From NCBI GenBank assembly GCA_028285265.1, contig JANQPX010000030.1:496001-560000 (forward strand): DNA of 64,000 nucleotides, in the 5' to 3' direction. Each line of letters opens with the position of its first letter. Positions within the stretch are counted from its first letter, which is position 1. The position numbers and the translations under genes are program-made. The notes under the pieces are model-generated. The model made no database searches and had not been told where the DNA came from. It saw only the letters and a list, made by a program, of their open reading frames with translations. Source of the DNA: Geminicoccaceae bacterium (lineage in GTDB: Bacteria; Pseudomonadota; Alphaproteobacteria; Geminicoccales; Geminicoccaceae). Below, piece by piece: positions 56,135 through 64,000 of the stretch.

Positions 56135-57661
56135 ATGTGGCGGTCATTCCGGCACTTTATCCGTCTGATCCAGATTGGCCGCTGCCTGGCACGGCACAAT
56201 GCGCTCTTCTTGGTCGAGCGCTTGCCCTTGCCGCCGATGGTCCCCTGGCTTTGCAAACAGTTTTCCAACCAAAAAGCAGCAGGGCGTCCTGGGCAACGTC
56301 TTGCGCGCGCGCTCCAAGAACTCGGCCCAACCTTCATCAAATTCGGCCAGAGCCTCGCAACCCGCGCCGACCTGTTTGGTGAGCGCTTTGCCACCGATCT
56401 TGCCGAGCTGCAGGATCGCTTGCCGCCCTTTGATGGCGCGATTGCTGGCGAGCTCATCGAGAACGAACTCGGCGAACCCGTCAGCGTCTTCTTCCAGTCG
56501 TTCGACGACCACCCTGTGGCTGCAGCCTCGATTGCGCAGGTCCACTTCGCCGTTACCACCGAAGGCGAAGAAGTGGCAGTCAAGGTCCTGCGTCCCGGTA
56601 TTGAGCGGCAGATGGAGGCGGACCTGGATCTTTTCGCCTGGATTGCCGCCTGGGTCGAGCGGCTCCAGCCAGGCTTTCGCCGCCTTCGGCCGACGGCGGC
56701 TGTCGAGACCTTCGCGGCGTCGACCCGGCTAGAACTCGATCTCCGCCTCGAAGCCGCAGCAGCCTCTGAGCTGGCGGAAAATTGCGCTAATGATCCCGGC
56801 TTTCGTGTCCCGAAGATCGACTGGCGACGAACAGCGCGTCGGGTCTTGACCCTTGAACGCGTTCACGGGCTGGCTTCCGACGATCGAGAGGGCATGATCG
56901 AAGCAGGCTTCGATCCGGATCTGATTCTTACGCGGGCTGCTGAAATTCTCTTTAAGCAGGTGTTTCGCGACGGTTTTTTCCACGCCGATATGCATCCCGG
57001 TAATATGTTCATCGATCGGAATGGCGAAATGGTGCCTGTTGACTTCGGCATCATGGGGCGCCTTGATCCGGCGACCCGTCGGTTCCTAGGGGAAATGCTG
57101 CTTGGCTTCTTGAGTGCTGACTATAAGCGTGTTGCCGATGTGCATTTCGACGCCGGCTACGTCCCGGCGGGGCAAGACAAGCAAGCGTTTATGCAAGCTT
57201 GTCGCTCAATCGCCGAGCCTATTCGAGATCGACCGCTTGCTGAAATATCGATCGGCCGTCTCTTAGGGCAGTTGTTCGAGGTCACCGAGACTTTTGCCAT
57301 GGAAACGCAGCCACAGCTGCTTTTGCTCCAAAAGACCATGGTGGTCGCAGAGGGAGTGGGACGGCGCCTTAATCCTAACGTCAATATGTGGGAGTTGGCG
57401 CAGCCACTGATCGAAGTTTGGATGATCGATAATCTGGGTCCCCAAGCGCAGATCCGCACTGTTATTGATGACGGTATTGAGACCCTGCGTCGTTTGCCGC
57501 ATCTGATTGAGCGGGCGGAGCGCGCGCTCGAATCCGCTCTAGACGATGGCGTCAAGCTTGATGCTGGCGCCTGGCATGGCGGCCAAAGCCATGTTGCGCC
57601 GGTGGGGTGGGCGGTCGTCTTGGTGACGGCGGGCGTTATTCTTGGGGTGGTGTTCAGTTAG
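56135..57661 (+). CDS. ubiB: Ubiquinone biosynthesis protein kinase-like UbiB
   Basis: A 508-residue membrane-linked ABC1/ADCK-family protein needed for coenzyme Q synthesis. Visible are KxGQ motif KFGQSLATRADLF, the Ala-rich loop AAASIAQVHFAV, ATP-site lysine VAVKVLRPG, FHADMHPGNMF and VDFGIMGRLDP, all hallmarks of UbiB. A C-terminal helix (WAVVLVTAGVILGVVF) anchors it to the inner membrane; usually there are two helices. The ATG at 56135 lies two bases after ubiE. Confidence 0.95.
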   Translation: MWRSFRHFIRLIQIGRCLARHNALFLVERLPLPPMVPWLCKQFSNQKAAGRPGQRLARALQELGPTFIKFGQSLATRADLFGERFATDLAELQDRLPPFDGAIAGELIENELGEPVSVFFQSFDDHPVAAASIAQVHFAVTTEGEEVAVKVLRPGIERQMEADLDLFAWIAAWVERLQPGFRRLRPTAAVETFAASTRLELDLRLEAAAASELAENCANDPGFRVPKIDWRRTARRVLTLERVHGLASDDREGMIEAGFDPDLILTRAAEILFKQVFRDGFFHADMHPGNMFIDRNGEMVPVDFGIMGRLDPATRRFLGEMLLGFLSADYKRVADVHFDAGYVPAGQDKQAFMQACRSIAEPIRDRPLAEISIGRLLGQLFEVTETFAMETQPQLLLLQKTMVVAEGVGRRLNPNVNMWELAQPLIEVWMIDNLGPQAQIRTVIDDGIETLRRLPHLIERAERALESALDDGVKLDAGAWHGGQSHVAPVGWAVVLVTAGVILGVVFS

Positions 57662-57900
57662 GCCCCGCTGGCAGGTGCGGCCATGTCGCGTCCAACCGTA
57701 TCGCTGCAGTGCCTGTCGACAGAAGGGGCAAATGGACGTGGGCCGGGCAGGCGATGATCATGGTTTGAAAAGGCGAGTTTTCTGCCAATGGACGGATGAT
57801 CTCAACTTTTCTTCAGCCGAGTTGGTTGGGCTTGACTGGCGATTCTTATGCCTATGCCCATCTGTCACTCTATAAGCTTCGCTGCATAAGTACCGCTTCT

Positions 57901-57908
57901 GGAGGTGA
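57901..57908 (+). promoter_or_regulatory. Ribosome binding site of coaBC that argues for a TTG start
   Basis: GGAGGTGA matches the 16S rRNA anti-SD end at every base. It lies eight bases (from its GGAGG core) before the TTG at 57914. The ATG at 57908 and GTG at 57905 are inside or directly against the site and cannot be reached at normal spacing. Confidence 0.65.
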
Positions 57909-57913
57909 TGGGA

Positions 57914-59140
57914 TTGACCAAGCGCGTTCTCTTGATCATCGCGGGCGGGATTGCCGCCTATAAAAGCCTCGACGTCATAAGGCGCTTACGTGAACGCGAG
58001 ATCGGCGTGCGCTGTATCCTGACCAATGCCGGCAGCCAATTCGTTACGCCGTTGTCCGTCGCGAGCCTTTCGGGCGACAAAGTCTTCACTGAGCTCTTCT
58101 CGCTGACCGATGAAGCGGAAATGGGGCATATCAAGCTCTCACGCGACGCTGATCTTGTGGTCGTGGCTCCAGCGACTGCCGATCTGCTCGGCAAAATGGC
58201 CAATGGGCTCGCGGATGACCTCGCGACTACAGCACTTCTGGCGACCGATAAGCCCGTATTGATCGCACCGGCGATGAATCCCGAGATGTGGGCCCATCCT
58301 GCGACCAAGCGCAATGTCGAACAGCTAATGCGTGATGGTATTCACGTGGTGGGACCCAATGAAGGGGAAATGGCCTGTGGCGAGATCGGCCTTGGTCGGA
58401 TGGCCGAGCCAGACGAGATCGTTCAGGCCATTTGCCGTCATCTCCAATCGTCGTTGGGGCCGCTCGCTGGGAAGCGTGCGATTGTCACCAGCGGACCGAC
58501 GATAGAAGCCATCGATCCCGTGCGTTTTCTTTCTAATCATTCGTCGGGCAAGCAAGGACATGCTGTGGCTGAGGCCCTGCATAAGGCAGGTGTCGATGTG
58601 ACGTTGGTCAGCGGACCCGTTCGGGAGCCGGCCCCCAATGTCGACAAAGTTGTGGAGATTTCTTCGGCTGTCGAGATGCTGCAAGCCTGTGAACAAGCCC
58701 TCCCTGTCGATATTGTAGTTTGCGTTGCGGCCGTCGCAGACTGGCGGCCCGCGGATCAGCAAGCGCAAAAACTAAAAAAACAAGCAGGCGAGGAACCGCC
58801 ATCCATCAGGTTTGTCGAGAACCCAGACATCTTGAAAACACTGGCGGGGCTCGATTCGGCTCGACCTCAACTCGTCATCGGCTTTGCCGCTGAGACGGAG
58901 AATATCGAGCAAAATGCCGAAAGGAAGCTCCAGACCAAAGGTTGTGATTGGGTTGTCGCCAACAACGTATCGGCGGAACAAAACACCTTCGGTGGTGTTC
59001 ATAACGAAGTAATGCTGTTTCGTCGGGGTAATCGCGTCGAGGCTTGGCCTAAGCTGACCAAACAGGCGGTGGCTGACCAGCTCGTTCGTCGTATTGCTGA
59101 GCATTTTGACCAACGTCGAGATACCGACACGGCACCCTGA
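57914..59140 (+). CDS. coaBC: Bifunctional phosphopantothenoylcysteine synthetase/decarboxylase
   Basis: A 408-residue bifunctional enzyme of coenzyme A synthesis. The CoaC flavoprotein half has AGGIAAYKSLD, GHIKLSRDADLVVVAPATADLLGKMANG, APAMNPEMW and the Cys flap EGEMACGEIGLGRM. The CoaB half starts near residue 185 with ITSGPTIEAIDPVRFLSNHSSGKQG, followed by VAAVADWRP and KLKK. Both active sites look complete. The start is probably TTG 57914 (see ribosome site); earlier calls would use ATG 57908 or GTG 57905. The 252 bases before it have no gene. Confidence 0.95.
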   Translation: MTKRVLLIIAGGIAAYKSLDVIRRLREREIGVRCILTNAGSQFVTPLSVASLSGDKVFTELFSLTDEAEMGHIKLSRDADLVVVAPATADLLGKMANGLADDLATTALLATDKPVLIAPAMNPEMWAHPATKRNVEQLMRDGIHVVGPNEGEMACGEIGLGRMAEPDEIVQAICRHLQSSLGPLAGKRAIVTSGPTIEAIDPVRFLSNHSSGKQGHAVAEALHKAGVDVTLVSGPVREPAPNVDKVVEISSAVEMLQACEQALPVDIVVCVAAVADWRPADQQAQKLKKQAGEEPPSIRFVENPDILKTLAGLDSARPQLVIGFAAETENIEQNAERKLQTKGCDWVVANNVSAEQNTFGGVHNEVMLFRRGNRVEAWPKLTKQAVADQLVRRIAEHFDQRRDTDTAP

Positions 59141-59201
59141 CCATCAAGAAATCGGCGAAGAAAGACGACAGCCCCCTGTCAATTCCGTAGATGCAACACA
59201 T

Positions 59202-59228
59202 CTAAATTAGGATGACCTCAATTAGGAA
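59202..59228. promoter_or_regulatory. Repeated ATTAGGA element before the Rrf2 gene
   Basis: ATTAGGA occurs twice in this span (59205-59211 and 59221-59227), set within an imperfect inverted repeat AATTAGGATGACCTCAATT. Its place just before an Rrf2-type regulator gene fits an autoregulatory operator. The link is inferred from position only. Confidence 0.3.
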
Positions 59229-59252
59229 AACAGAAATGTGGGATGGATTGCC

Positions 59253-59705
59253 ATGCTAAGACCTTCAAAGAAACTGGTTTTGGCGCTCGAGGCGGTCACG
59301 GACATAGCGTTTCACGGAGGCCCCGAGCCGGTGCAGAGCCAAGATATCGCCCGTCGCCTGATTTTGCCGCGGCGCTATCTCGAACAAGTGATGCAGCAAT
59401 TGGTTCGCGCGGGAATTTTGCGTGGCGTGCGCGGCCCGCGCGGTGGCTACCGTTTGGCCCGCGAGCGCAATCGTGTCAGCGTCGGCGACGTTGTTCGGGT
59501 CGTGAGGGGGATCGAAGAGCAACCGGCTCAAGAGGAATTTGGTTCGGCCTCCGAACTTGGACGCAAGGTCGTCGGTCCGTTCTGGGCCAACACCGAGCAT
59601 GAGCTGATGACGAGGCTTGATCGTGTGACCATTGAAGACCTTTGTCACCGTGCGAAGGAACGTGGCGTGGTCAGTGAAGCGCAGCGTGAGCCGGAATTTG
59701 CCTGA
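59253..59705 (+). CDS. Rrf2-family transcriptional regulator
   Basis: A 150-residue winged-helix DNA-binding protein. It shows the Rrf2 opening (SKKLVLALEAVTDIAFHG), QDIARRLILPRRYLEQVMQQLVRAGILRGVRGPRGGYRLAR, then VSVGDVVRVVRGIEE. The three cysteines that hold an iron-sulfur cluster in IscR, NsrR and RirA are all missing, so it would sense something else, or bind constitutively. The ATG at 59253 matches the family N terminus; GTG 59238 is possible. No typical partner operon follows. Confidence 0.85.
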   Translation: MLRPSKKLVLALEAVTDIAFHGGPEPVQSQDIARRLILPRRYLEQVMQQLVRAGILRGVRGPRGGYRLARERNRVSVGDVVRVVRGIEEQPAQEEFGSASELGRKVVGPFWANTEHELMTRLDRVTIEDLCHRAKERGVVSEAQREPEFA

Positions 59706-59797
59706 CTAGGCCAGCTGATGTGTTAGGCCAATCGGACTGATCTTGGCACGATGCTTGTTCAGGTTGGGAAGCGCCGTTCGAGACAGCTGTGTGCAGG

Positions 59798-61123
59798 CTA
59801 GAGCCTGGTACGTAGGGATTCGGCACGTGCTTCGATCTCCTCGGCGTCGCGGTGGCGGCGAAGTTCTCGGAGAACGATAGCGTAGTTCTCGAGAGTCACG
59901 ATGAGGCCGGGGTCGTCTTTGCCCAAGTGACTCTCTTCGATGCCGATCGCCCGATGAAGAAGGCGCTCGGCTTCGACATAAGCGCCTCGATCAAAGTGTA
60001 AGAGCGCCAAGTTATTGAGACCGAGCACCAATTCTGGGTGGCGCGGCCCGAACTTGGCTTCCTCAATGGCGAGGGCTTGTCGGTAGAGGGGCTTGGCTTC
60101 GTCAAAGCGCCTTTGGGCCCTTAGGAGCTCTGCAAGGTTGTTAAGAGTCAGTGCCAGATCGGGGTGATCTTTTCCCAACATGACCTCTTGAATCGCGAGG
60201 CTGTCTCGATAGTACTTTTCTGCATCGGCAAGATGACCACGTTCAAATTGTGTCACGGCGAGATTGTTAAGGCTTTGTGCGGTAGCCGGATGTCGTGAGC
60301 CCAACCCTCGACGTCGAATATCGACAGCACGCTCATGGAGTTCGAACGCCTGGTCCAGCTTGCCTTGAGATCGATAGAGTTCAGCAAGATTGGACAGGGT
60401 TGTTGCGAGCGAGGGGTGTTGACTTTCCAGCTGTTTCTCCTCCGCTTCAATCGCCAGAAGATAGAGTTCTTCGGCATCGGTAAGCCGGCCTTGTACGTAA
60501 TGTAAGGTCGCGAGGTTGTTGCGTGTTTCCGCAGCGGCAGGATGGTCCTCGCCATAGGATCGGATTCTGATGGTCAACGCTTCGCGGTAGAGCTGGTCAG
60601 CCTTACCGAATCGCTTGAGATGGGCGTAGAGAACACCGAGATTGTTCATGGACTGAGCGCTCTCGGGGTGATCCGGGCCGAAGACTCGTTTACGGATGTC
60701 AAGCGCGCGCAGATGCAACTGCTCCGATGCCTCATAGTCTCCGAGCAGTCGGTAGAGCTCACCAAGATTGTTGCAGGTTTCCGCGACGTCAGGGTGGTCG
60801 CGGCCTAAGGTCACCTCGCGGATCGATTTCGCTCGAAGATAGAGATCAACGGCCGATTGGTATTGGCCGTTGGCATGAAGCGCGTAGGCAAGATTGTTGA
60901 TGCTTGTCGCATGGCGCGGATCGCCTTGATCAAACCCAGCACTCAGTTTTTCGGCGTCACGAAAATGTGCCTCGGCGTCTTTAAACCGTCCCTCATCGGC
61001 TGCCCGAAGTCCGGCATGGCTCAGACTTTGCCATGTCTCGGCATGAAGTGGCACGGATAGCGTCGGCAGACAACACGCTAAGGCAAGAAAGAAGGGTGCG
61101 AAGGGGCTGAGCGACGGGCGCAT
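59798..61123 (-). CDS. Exported kinesin-light-chain-type TPR protein
   Basis: A 441-residue secreted or periplasmic protein: signal peptide (FFLALACCLPTLSVPLHA) then about nine 42-residue TPR units of the kinesin-light-chain type. These are marked by repeats of GxDHPxxAxxxNNLAxLYxxxGxxxxAExLYxxAL (for example GPDHPESAQSMNNLGVLYAHLKRFGKADQLYREAL and GSRHPATAQSLNNLAVTQFERGHLADAEKYY). The longer 42-residue spacing separates it from standard 34-residue TPRs. These form protein-binding scaffolds. It sits beside the exopolysaccharide genes but is divergent from them. The partner is unknown. Confidence 0.82.
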   Translation of the reverse strand: MRPSLSPFAPFFLALACCLPTLSVPLHAETWQSLSHAGLRAADEGRFKDAEAHFRDAEKLSAGFDQGDPRHATSINNLAYALHANGQYQSAVDLYLRAKSIREVTLGRDHPDVAETCNNLGELYRLLGDYEASEQLHLRALDIRKRVFGPDHPESAQSMNNLGVLYAHLKRFGKADQLYREALTIRIRSYGEDHPAAAETRNNLATLHYVQGRLTDAEELYLLAIEAEEKQLESQHPSLATTLSNLAELYRSQGKLDQAFELHERAVDIRRRGLGSRHPATAQSLNNLAVTQFERGHLADAEKYYRDSLAIQEVMLGKDHPDLALTLNNLAELLRAQRRFDEAKPLYRQALAIEEAKFGPRHPELVLGLNNLALLHFDRGAYVEAERLLHRAIGIEESHLGKDDPGLIVTLENYAIVLRELRRHRDAEEIEARAESLRTRL

Positions 61124-61576
61124 ACGATGTCGGCTCCTCTAGGCCTCGATGACAACCTTCGCGCACACTAGAGAGGCATGGTTAATGCCGAGTTAACGTA
61201 AAGCTATATTGCTGATAATCAACTTGAGGTGGTATGTCTGCCCGAACCTCTCGACGGCACAAGGGATGTGCTGCTTCCGCACCAAATCGATGGCGACCAA
61301 GTTTTTCAGAACCGTTCTAAGCTTGCGCGTGGAGGAGCACTGATGCACGCAAGACACAGTTGCCCAAGGCATTTGCGTTCAGCACTCGGATTAGCTTCTG
61401 GGCGCACGGTTTCGCGGGCATTTGCCGCGAATCGATTTTGCTTTTGTGGATAATTTTTGATAAATGGGAGGAGTCGCTGCCGACTTAGTAACGAACTCTT
61501 AAAGAACCTCGTGCAAGATATTGCTGGCTCTCATCTTTTTGACAGAGCATGGCTGTAGTTGGTTGCACCTTTGAAA
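61124..61576. other. Divergent intergenic stretch before exopolysaccharide genes
   Basis: No credible gene. It must hold promoters for the leftward TPR gene and the rightward glycosylphosphotransferase gene. It contains a short inverted repeat, GTTAA-N7-TTAAC (61181-61197), and one TGTGGATAA at 61445-61453, a perfect DnaA-box sequence, with an AT-rich run after it. Confidence 0.5.
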
Positions 61577-62983
61577 ATGGGCGGATTCAGCGTGCTAAGT
61601 GCTGCTCGAAAGCAAGGATTTTCATGTGATTTTCTGATCCCTGCTGTCGTAATGCTTGAAGCGGTACTGGTGCTGCTTTCAGGGATTTTGGCGGCGCAAA
61701 CAATTTCTGAGCACCTGTCGGATCCAGCAGCCCGGGATGTCATCTTTCTTGGCTCGCTGTTGGGCATGATTTTGGCGATTGCATGCCTGAAGAGTGCGAA
61801 CACCTATACCCCTAAAGCCTTGTCGGCGAGCGGTCGCTGGCCTCTTCGGGTCGTTTGCATCGGCATGGCGGCTTGTCTCGCGATGGGCGTGGCGATGATG
61901 ACGTCGAGCGTCGGTGTCAACTGGACTTGGTCCGGGGTCTGGGCGCTCTATACCGGTATTGCGCTTGCCTTTTCCCGCATGATCGTTGTGCCAGGTCTCA
62001 GGTCTTGGATGCCATCCGAGGGGTTTGATCGGCTCGTCGCCGTGGTCGGCTCGGGTAGCGAGGCTGGTGATGAATTGACCGGTCTTGATCGCGATTTTTC
62101 AACGCGATTCGATCGACTTTGCACCTGTCGGAGTTATACCAGGCCGGACGAGATTTTGAGCGCCGAGGGCGAGCGCTGGGTCGAACAACTTCACGATGAC
62201 GGTGTCGAGGAAGTTGTGATTCTCCCCTCGCTCCATAACAATCGTGAGTGGATCCATGATGCGGTCAAGGCACTGGAGGCTCTCCCGATTAGGGTCAGCT
62301 TGGCAATCCCTCGACCAGCGCTTGATTCCAATCAACCAGGTTATGTCTATGCTGCTTTGATTGATCAGCCGTTGAGTGCATCGGAACAGGCGGTGAAGCG
62401 TGTGTTTGATGCGATTACGGCACTCTTGCTGTTGATTTTCTTAGCACCATTGATGCTCCTGACGGCCGCGCTTATCAGGCTTGAAAGCTCGGGACCGATC
62501 TTCTTTAAGCAGGCACGTTACGGATTCGGAAAGAAGATCATTCAGGTCTACAAATTTCGCTCGATGTATCACGAGATGAGCGATCAATTGGCGGATCGGC
62601 TGACAGAGCGCAACGATCCACGGGTGACGCGTGTTGGCGCTTTCATTAGGCGTTTTAGCATTGATGAGTTACCCCAGCTCTTCAATGTTCTGCGTGGTGA
62701 GATGTCGATGGTCGGCCCGCGTCCGAACCCGCTCAACGCCAAGGCCGGTGGCGAGCTTTATGACCGTGTAGTCGACAACTTCTACACCCGCTATCGTGTG
62801 CTGCCCGGCATAACGGGATGGGCGCAGATCAACGGTCTCCGTGGTAACACGGACACGAAGGAGAAGCTGGTCCGTCGTGTCGAATATGACCTGTACTACA
62901 TTCAAAACTGGTCCATCTGGCTCGATCTAAAAATCGTCCTCCTTACGCCGCTTGCTAGTCTCGAGGGCGAAAATGCCTTCTAG
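61577..62983 (+). CDS. Undecaprenyl-phosphate sugar phosphotransferase (exopolysaccharide initiation)
   Basis: A 468-residue polyprenyl glycosylphosphotransferase of the WcaJ/PssA type. Four N-terminal membrane helices (about 20-150) precede a CoA-binding-like region, then a fifth membrane segment ([21 protein letters not shown]) and the catalytic bacterial sugar transferase domain. That domain has [58 protein letters not shown] and [18 protein letters not shown]. It loads the first sugar-phosphate onto undecaprenyl phosphate. Start uncertain (ATG 61577; upstream TTG 61559 or downstream GTG 61592). Confidence 0.9.
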   Translation: MGGFSVLSAARKQGFSCDFLIPAVVMLEAVLVLLSGILAAQTISEHLSDPAARDVIFLGSLLGMILAIACLKSANTYTPKALSASGRWPLRVVCIGMAACLAMGVAMMTSSVGVNWTWSGVWALYTGIALAFSRMIVVPGLRSWMPSEGFDRLVAVVGSGSEAGDELTGLDRDFSTRFDRLCTCRSYTRPDEILSAEGERWVEQLHDDGVEEVVILPSLHNNREWIHDAVKALEALPIRVSLAIPRPALDSNQPGYVYAALIDQPLSASEQAVKRVFDAITALLLLIFLAPLMLLTAALIRLESSGPIFFKQARYGFGKKIIQVYKFRSMYHEMSDQLADRLTERNDPRVTRVGAFIRRFSIDELPQLFNVLRGEMSMVGPRPNPLNAKAGGELYDRVVDNFYTRYRVLPGITGWAQINGLRGNTDTKEKLVRRVEYDLYYIQNWSIWLDLKIVLLTPLASLEGENAF

Positions 62984-63073
62984 ACCCTCAACAAAGGCCA
63001 AGAAACCTCAGGTTTTGGGACGTATGAACGCCCGAGCCGATTTCCCATTGATCCCTGACAGTCGTTGATCGCC

Positions 63074-64000
63074 ATGACCTCTTCGAGTTTGGCTCTTCTC
63101 CTCTTTGTCGCCGCTTTTGTTTGTTTGTTTGTCGCGGCATTTCCCTTTGGCCCCTATCAGATCACGCTGATGTTGGCCAAACGACTCGGATTCGTGAAAC
63201 TCCTGAAACCCGTGAGTGGCGCCACAGATGAGCCTTTAAGCCTGGCAATTTGCCTTTGTGCTTATAACGAAGAGGCGGTCATCAAAAAGAAAATCGAGAA
63301 CATGCTGGCGCTTAGAAAGGCGGCAGGAGAGCTCGATATTCTGATCTATGTCGACTGCGCAAGCGATCGCACGGCGGAGATCGTTGCGTCCTTCGAACCG
63401 GAGGTGACACTGGTCAACTCTGACGAACGACATGGGAAGCCTTGGGGAATGAACAGGCTGGTTAGCCTAACCGATGCCGACATCATTCTGTTCACCGACG
63501 CCAATGTCATGGTTGATGAAAAGGCAATTGCCAATCTTCGACGTTACTTTGCCGATCCAGACGTCGGATGTGTGACTAGCCACCTCTCCTATACTAATCC
63601 CGGCGACACGGCGACGTCGGAGGTGGGGTCGTTCTATTGGCGCTTGGACGAATGGACCAAGGGTCTTGAGACGGAAACCGGCTCTGCGATGGGCGCCGAT
63701 GGATCGCTGTTCGCAATTCGGCGAAAGCTCCATCGTCCAACACCGGACCATCTCATTGATGACCTGTTCGTCTCCATGAGTATCTTGTGTAAGGGCTACC
63801 GATTGATCCGCGGTGCTGACGTCAATGCCTATGAGTCCCACACCACGATCGCTCGGGATGAGTTCAAACGCAAAGTTCGAATCGCTTGCCAATGCATGGG
63901 CGTTCACCGCGCGCTCTGGCCAGAGTTAAGAACGATGTCCGCTTGGAACATCTACAAATATGTTGGTCATCGATTGATCCGATGGGTTGGTGGCTATTTT
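63074..64000 (+). CDS. Family 2 glycosyltransferase, 3' end cut by window
   Basis: An open frame of 309 codons from ATG 63074 to the window end, with no stop. An N-terminal membrane helix (LALLLFVAAFVCLFVAAF) precedes a GT2 fold. Seen are SLAICLCAYNEEAVIKKKIENML, IYVDCASDRTAEIV, a DxD-type FTDANVMV, GADGSLFAIRR and the acceptor-site DDLFVSMSIL. Further on, RKVRIACQCMGVHRALW stands near where QxxRW occurs. It lies 90 bases after the glycosylphosphotransferase and probably extends the polyprenyl-linked repeat unit of an exopolysaccharide. Confidence 0.87.
   Translation, partial: MTSSSLALLLFVAAFVCLFVAAFPFGPYQITLMLAKRLGFVKLLKPVSGATDEPLSLAICLCAYNEEAVIKKKIENMLALRKAAGELDILIYVDCASDRTAEIVASFEPEVTLVNSDERHGKPWGMNRLVSLTDADIILFTDANVMVDEKAIANLRRYFADPDVGCVTSHLSYTNPGDTATSEVGSFYWRLDEWTKGLETETGSAMGADGSLFAIRRKLHRPTPDHLIDDLFVSMSILCKGYRLIRGADVNAYESHTTIARDEFKRKVRIACQCMGVHRALWPELRTMSAWNIYKYVGHRLIRWVGGYF

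Noticed and set aside
59794-59807. Palindrome CAGGCTAGAGCCTG between Rrf2 and TPR genes as a shared terminator
   Set aside because: The two-base gap cannot form a hairpin loop, most of it lies in the TPR gene's last codons, and no T-run follows.
61181-61197. Inverted repeat GTTAA-N7-TTAAC before the TPR gene
   Set aside because: Five-base arms are too short to call a specific operator.
61445-61453. Perfect DnaA-box sequence (TGTGGATAA) in the intergenic stretch before the exopolysaccharide genes
   Set aside because: A single nine-base match has about an even chance of occurring in a window this size, and no second box or AT-rich origin structure lies nearby, so it is not called an origin.

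Overview
The window is a chromosomal segment of a moderately GC-rich alphaproteobacterium, seen from the end of a sensor histidine kinase to the start of an exopolysaccharide locus. The evidence is gene content and order: maf-aroE-coaE, a YfgM-like protein-bamB-der, an aminotransferase-ftsK-lolA, and rpsT-dnaA-dnaN-recF-gyrB flanked by mutM, ubiE-ubiB and coaBC. The gene set resembles non-rhizobial, Rhodospirillales-like lineages, but the order cannot be fixed from this sequence alone. No tRNA, rRNA, IS element or CRISPR array was recognised.

Layout. 1-7.0 kb: housekeeping (histidine kinase end, Maf, AroE, CoaE, YjbR/MmcQ, ThpR, YfgM-like, BamB, Der). 7.0-12.7 kb: a DUF1127 protein with a CRP-like palindrome upstream, an exported HEXXH metallopeptidase, an acyl-CoA synthetase and a large D-apionolactone lactonase-like protein. 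12.8-30.4 kb: a type III secretion system (T3SS) in two divergent arms. 30.4-45.8 kb: xylitol-type dehydrogenase, PgeF, thioesterase, a DUF3299/FtsX/ATPase set, aminotransferase, FtsK, LolA, a Calx-beta protein, a LysM-solute-binding fusion and two overlapping FGGY sugar kinases. 45.9-53.2 kb: gyrB, recF, dnaN, dnaA and rpsT, all leftward. 53.3-59.7 kb: enoyl-CoA hydratase, MutM, UbiE, UbiB, CoaBC and an Rrf2 regulator. 59.8-64 kb: an exported kinesin-light-chain-type TPR protein, then a polyprenyl glycosylphosphotransferase and a family 2 glycosyltransferase cut by the window end.

The T3SS is the outstanding feature. The leftward arm reads sctC1 (N0/N1 domains only), a small TPR protein, a 67-residue protein, a Gly-rich Cys/His-rich protein, a gene-poor gap, then sctI-J-K-L-N-O-Q-R-S-T-U, largely with overlapping starts and stops. 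The rightward arm reads an SctE-like co-chaperone, a 60-residue needle candidate, a terminator-like hairpin, sctD, sctX-like, sctY-like, sctV and a TPR lipoprotein. The backbone order matches the rhizobial Rhc layout, including a split secretin. Three things stand out. The SctU autocleavage motif NPTH is replaced by DSQS. No secretin channel gene (RhcC2/SctC C-terminal part) lies in the window. The needle, translocator and accessory genes are unfamiliar. No SctP, SctW or known translocators were recognised, so they are outside the window, diverged or absent.
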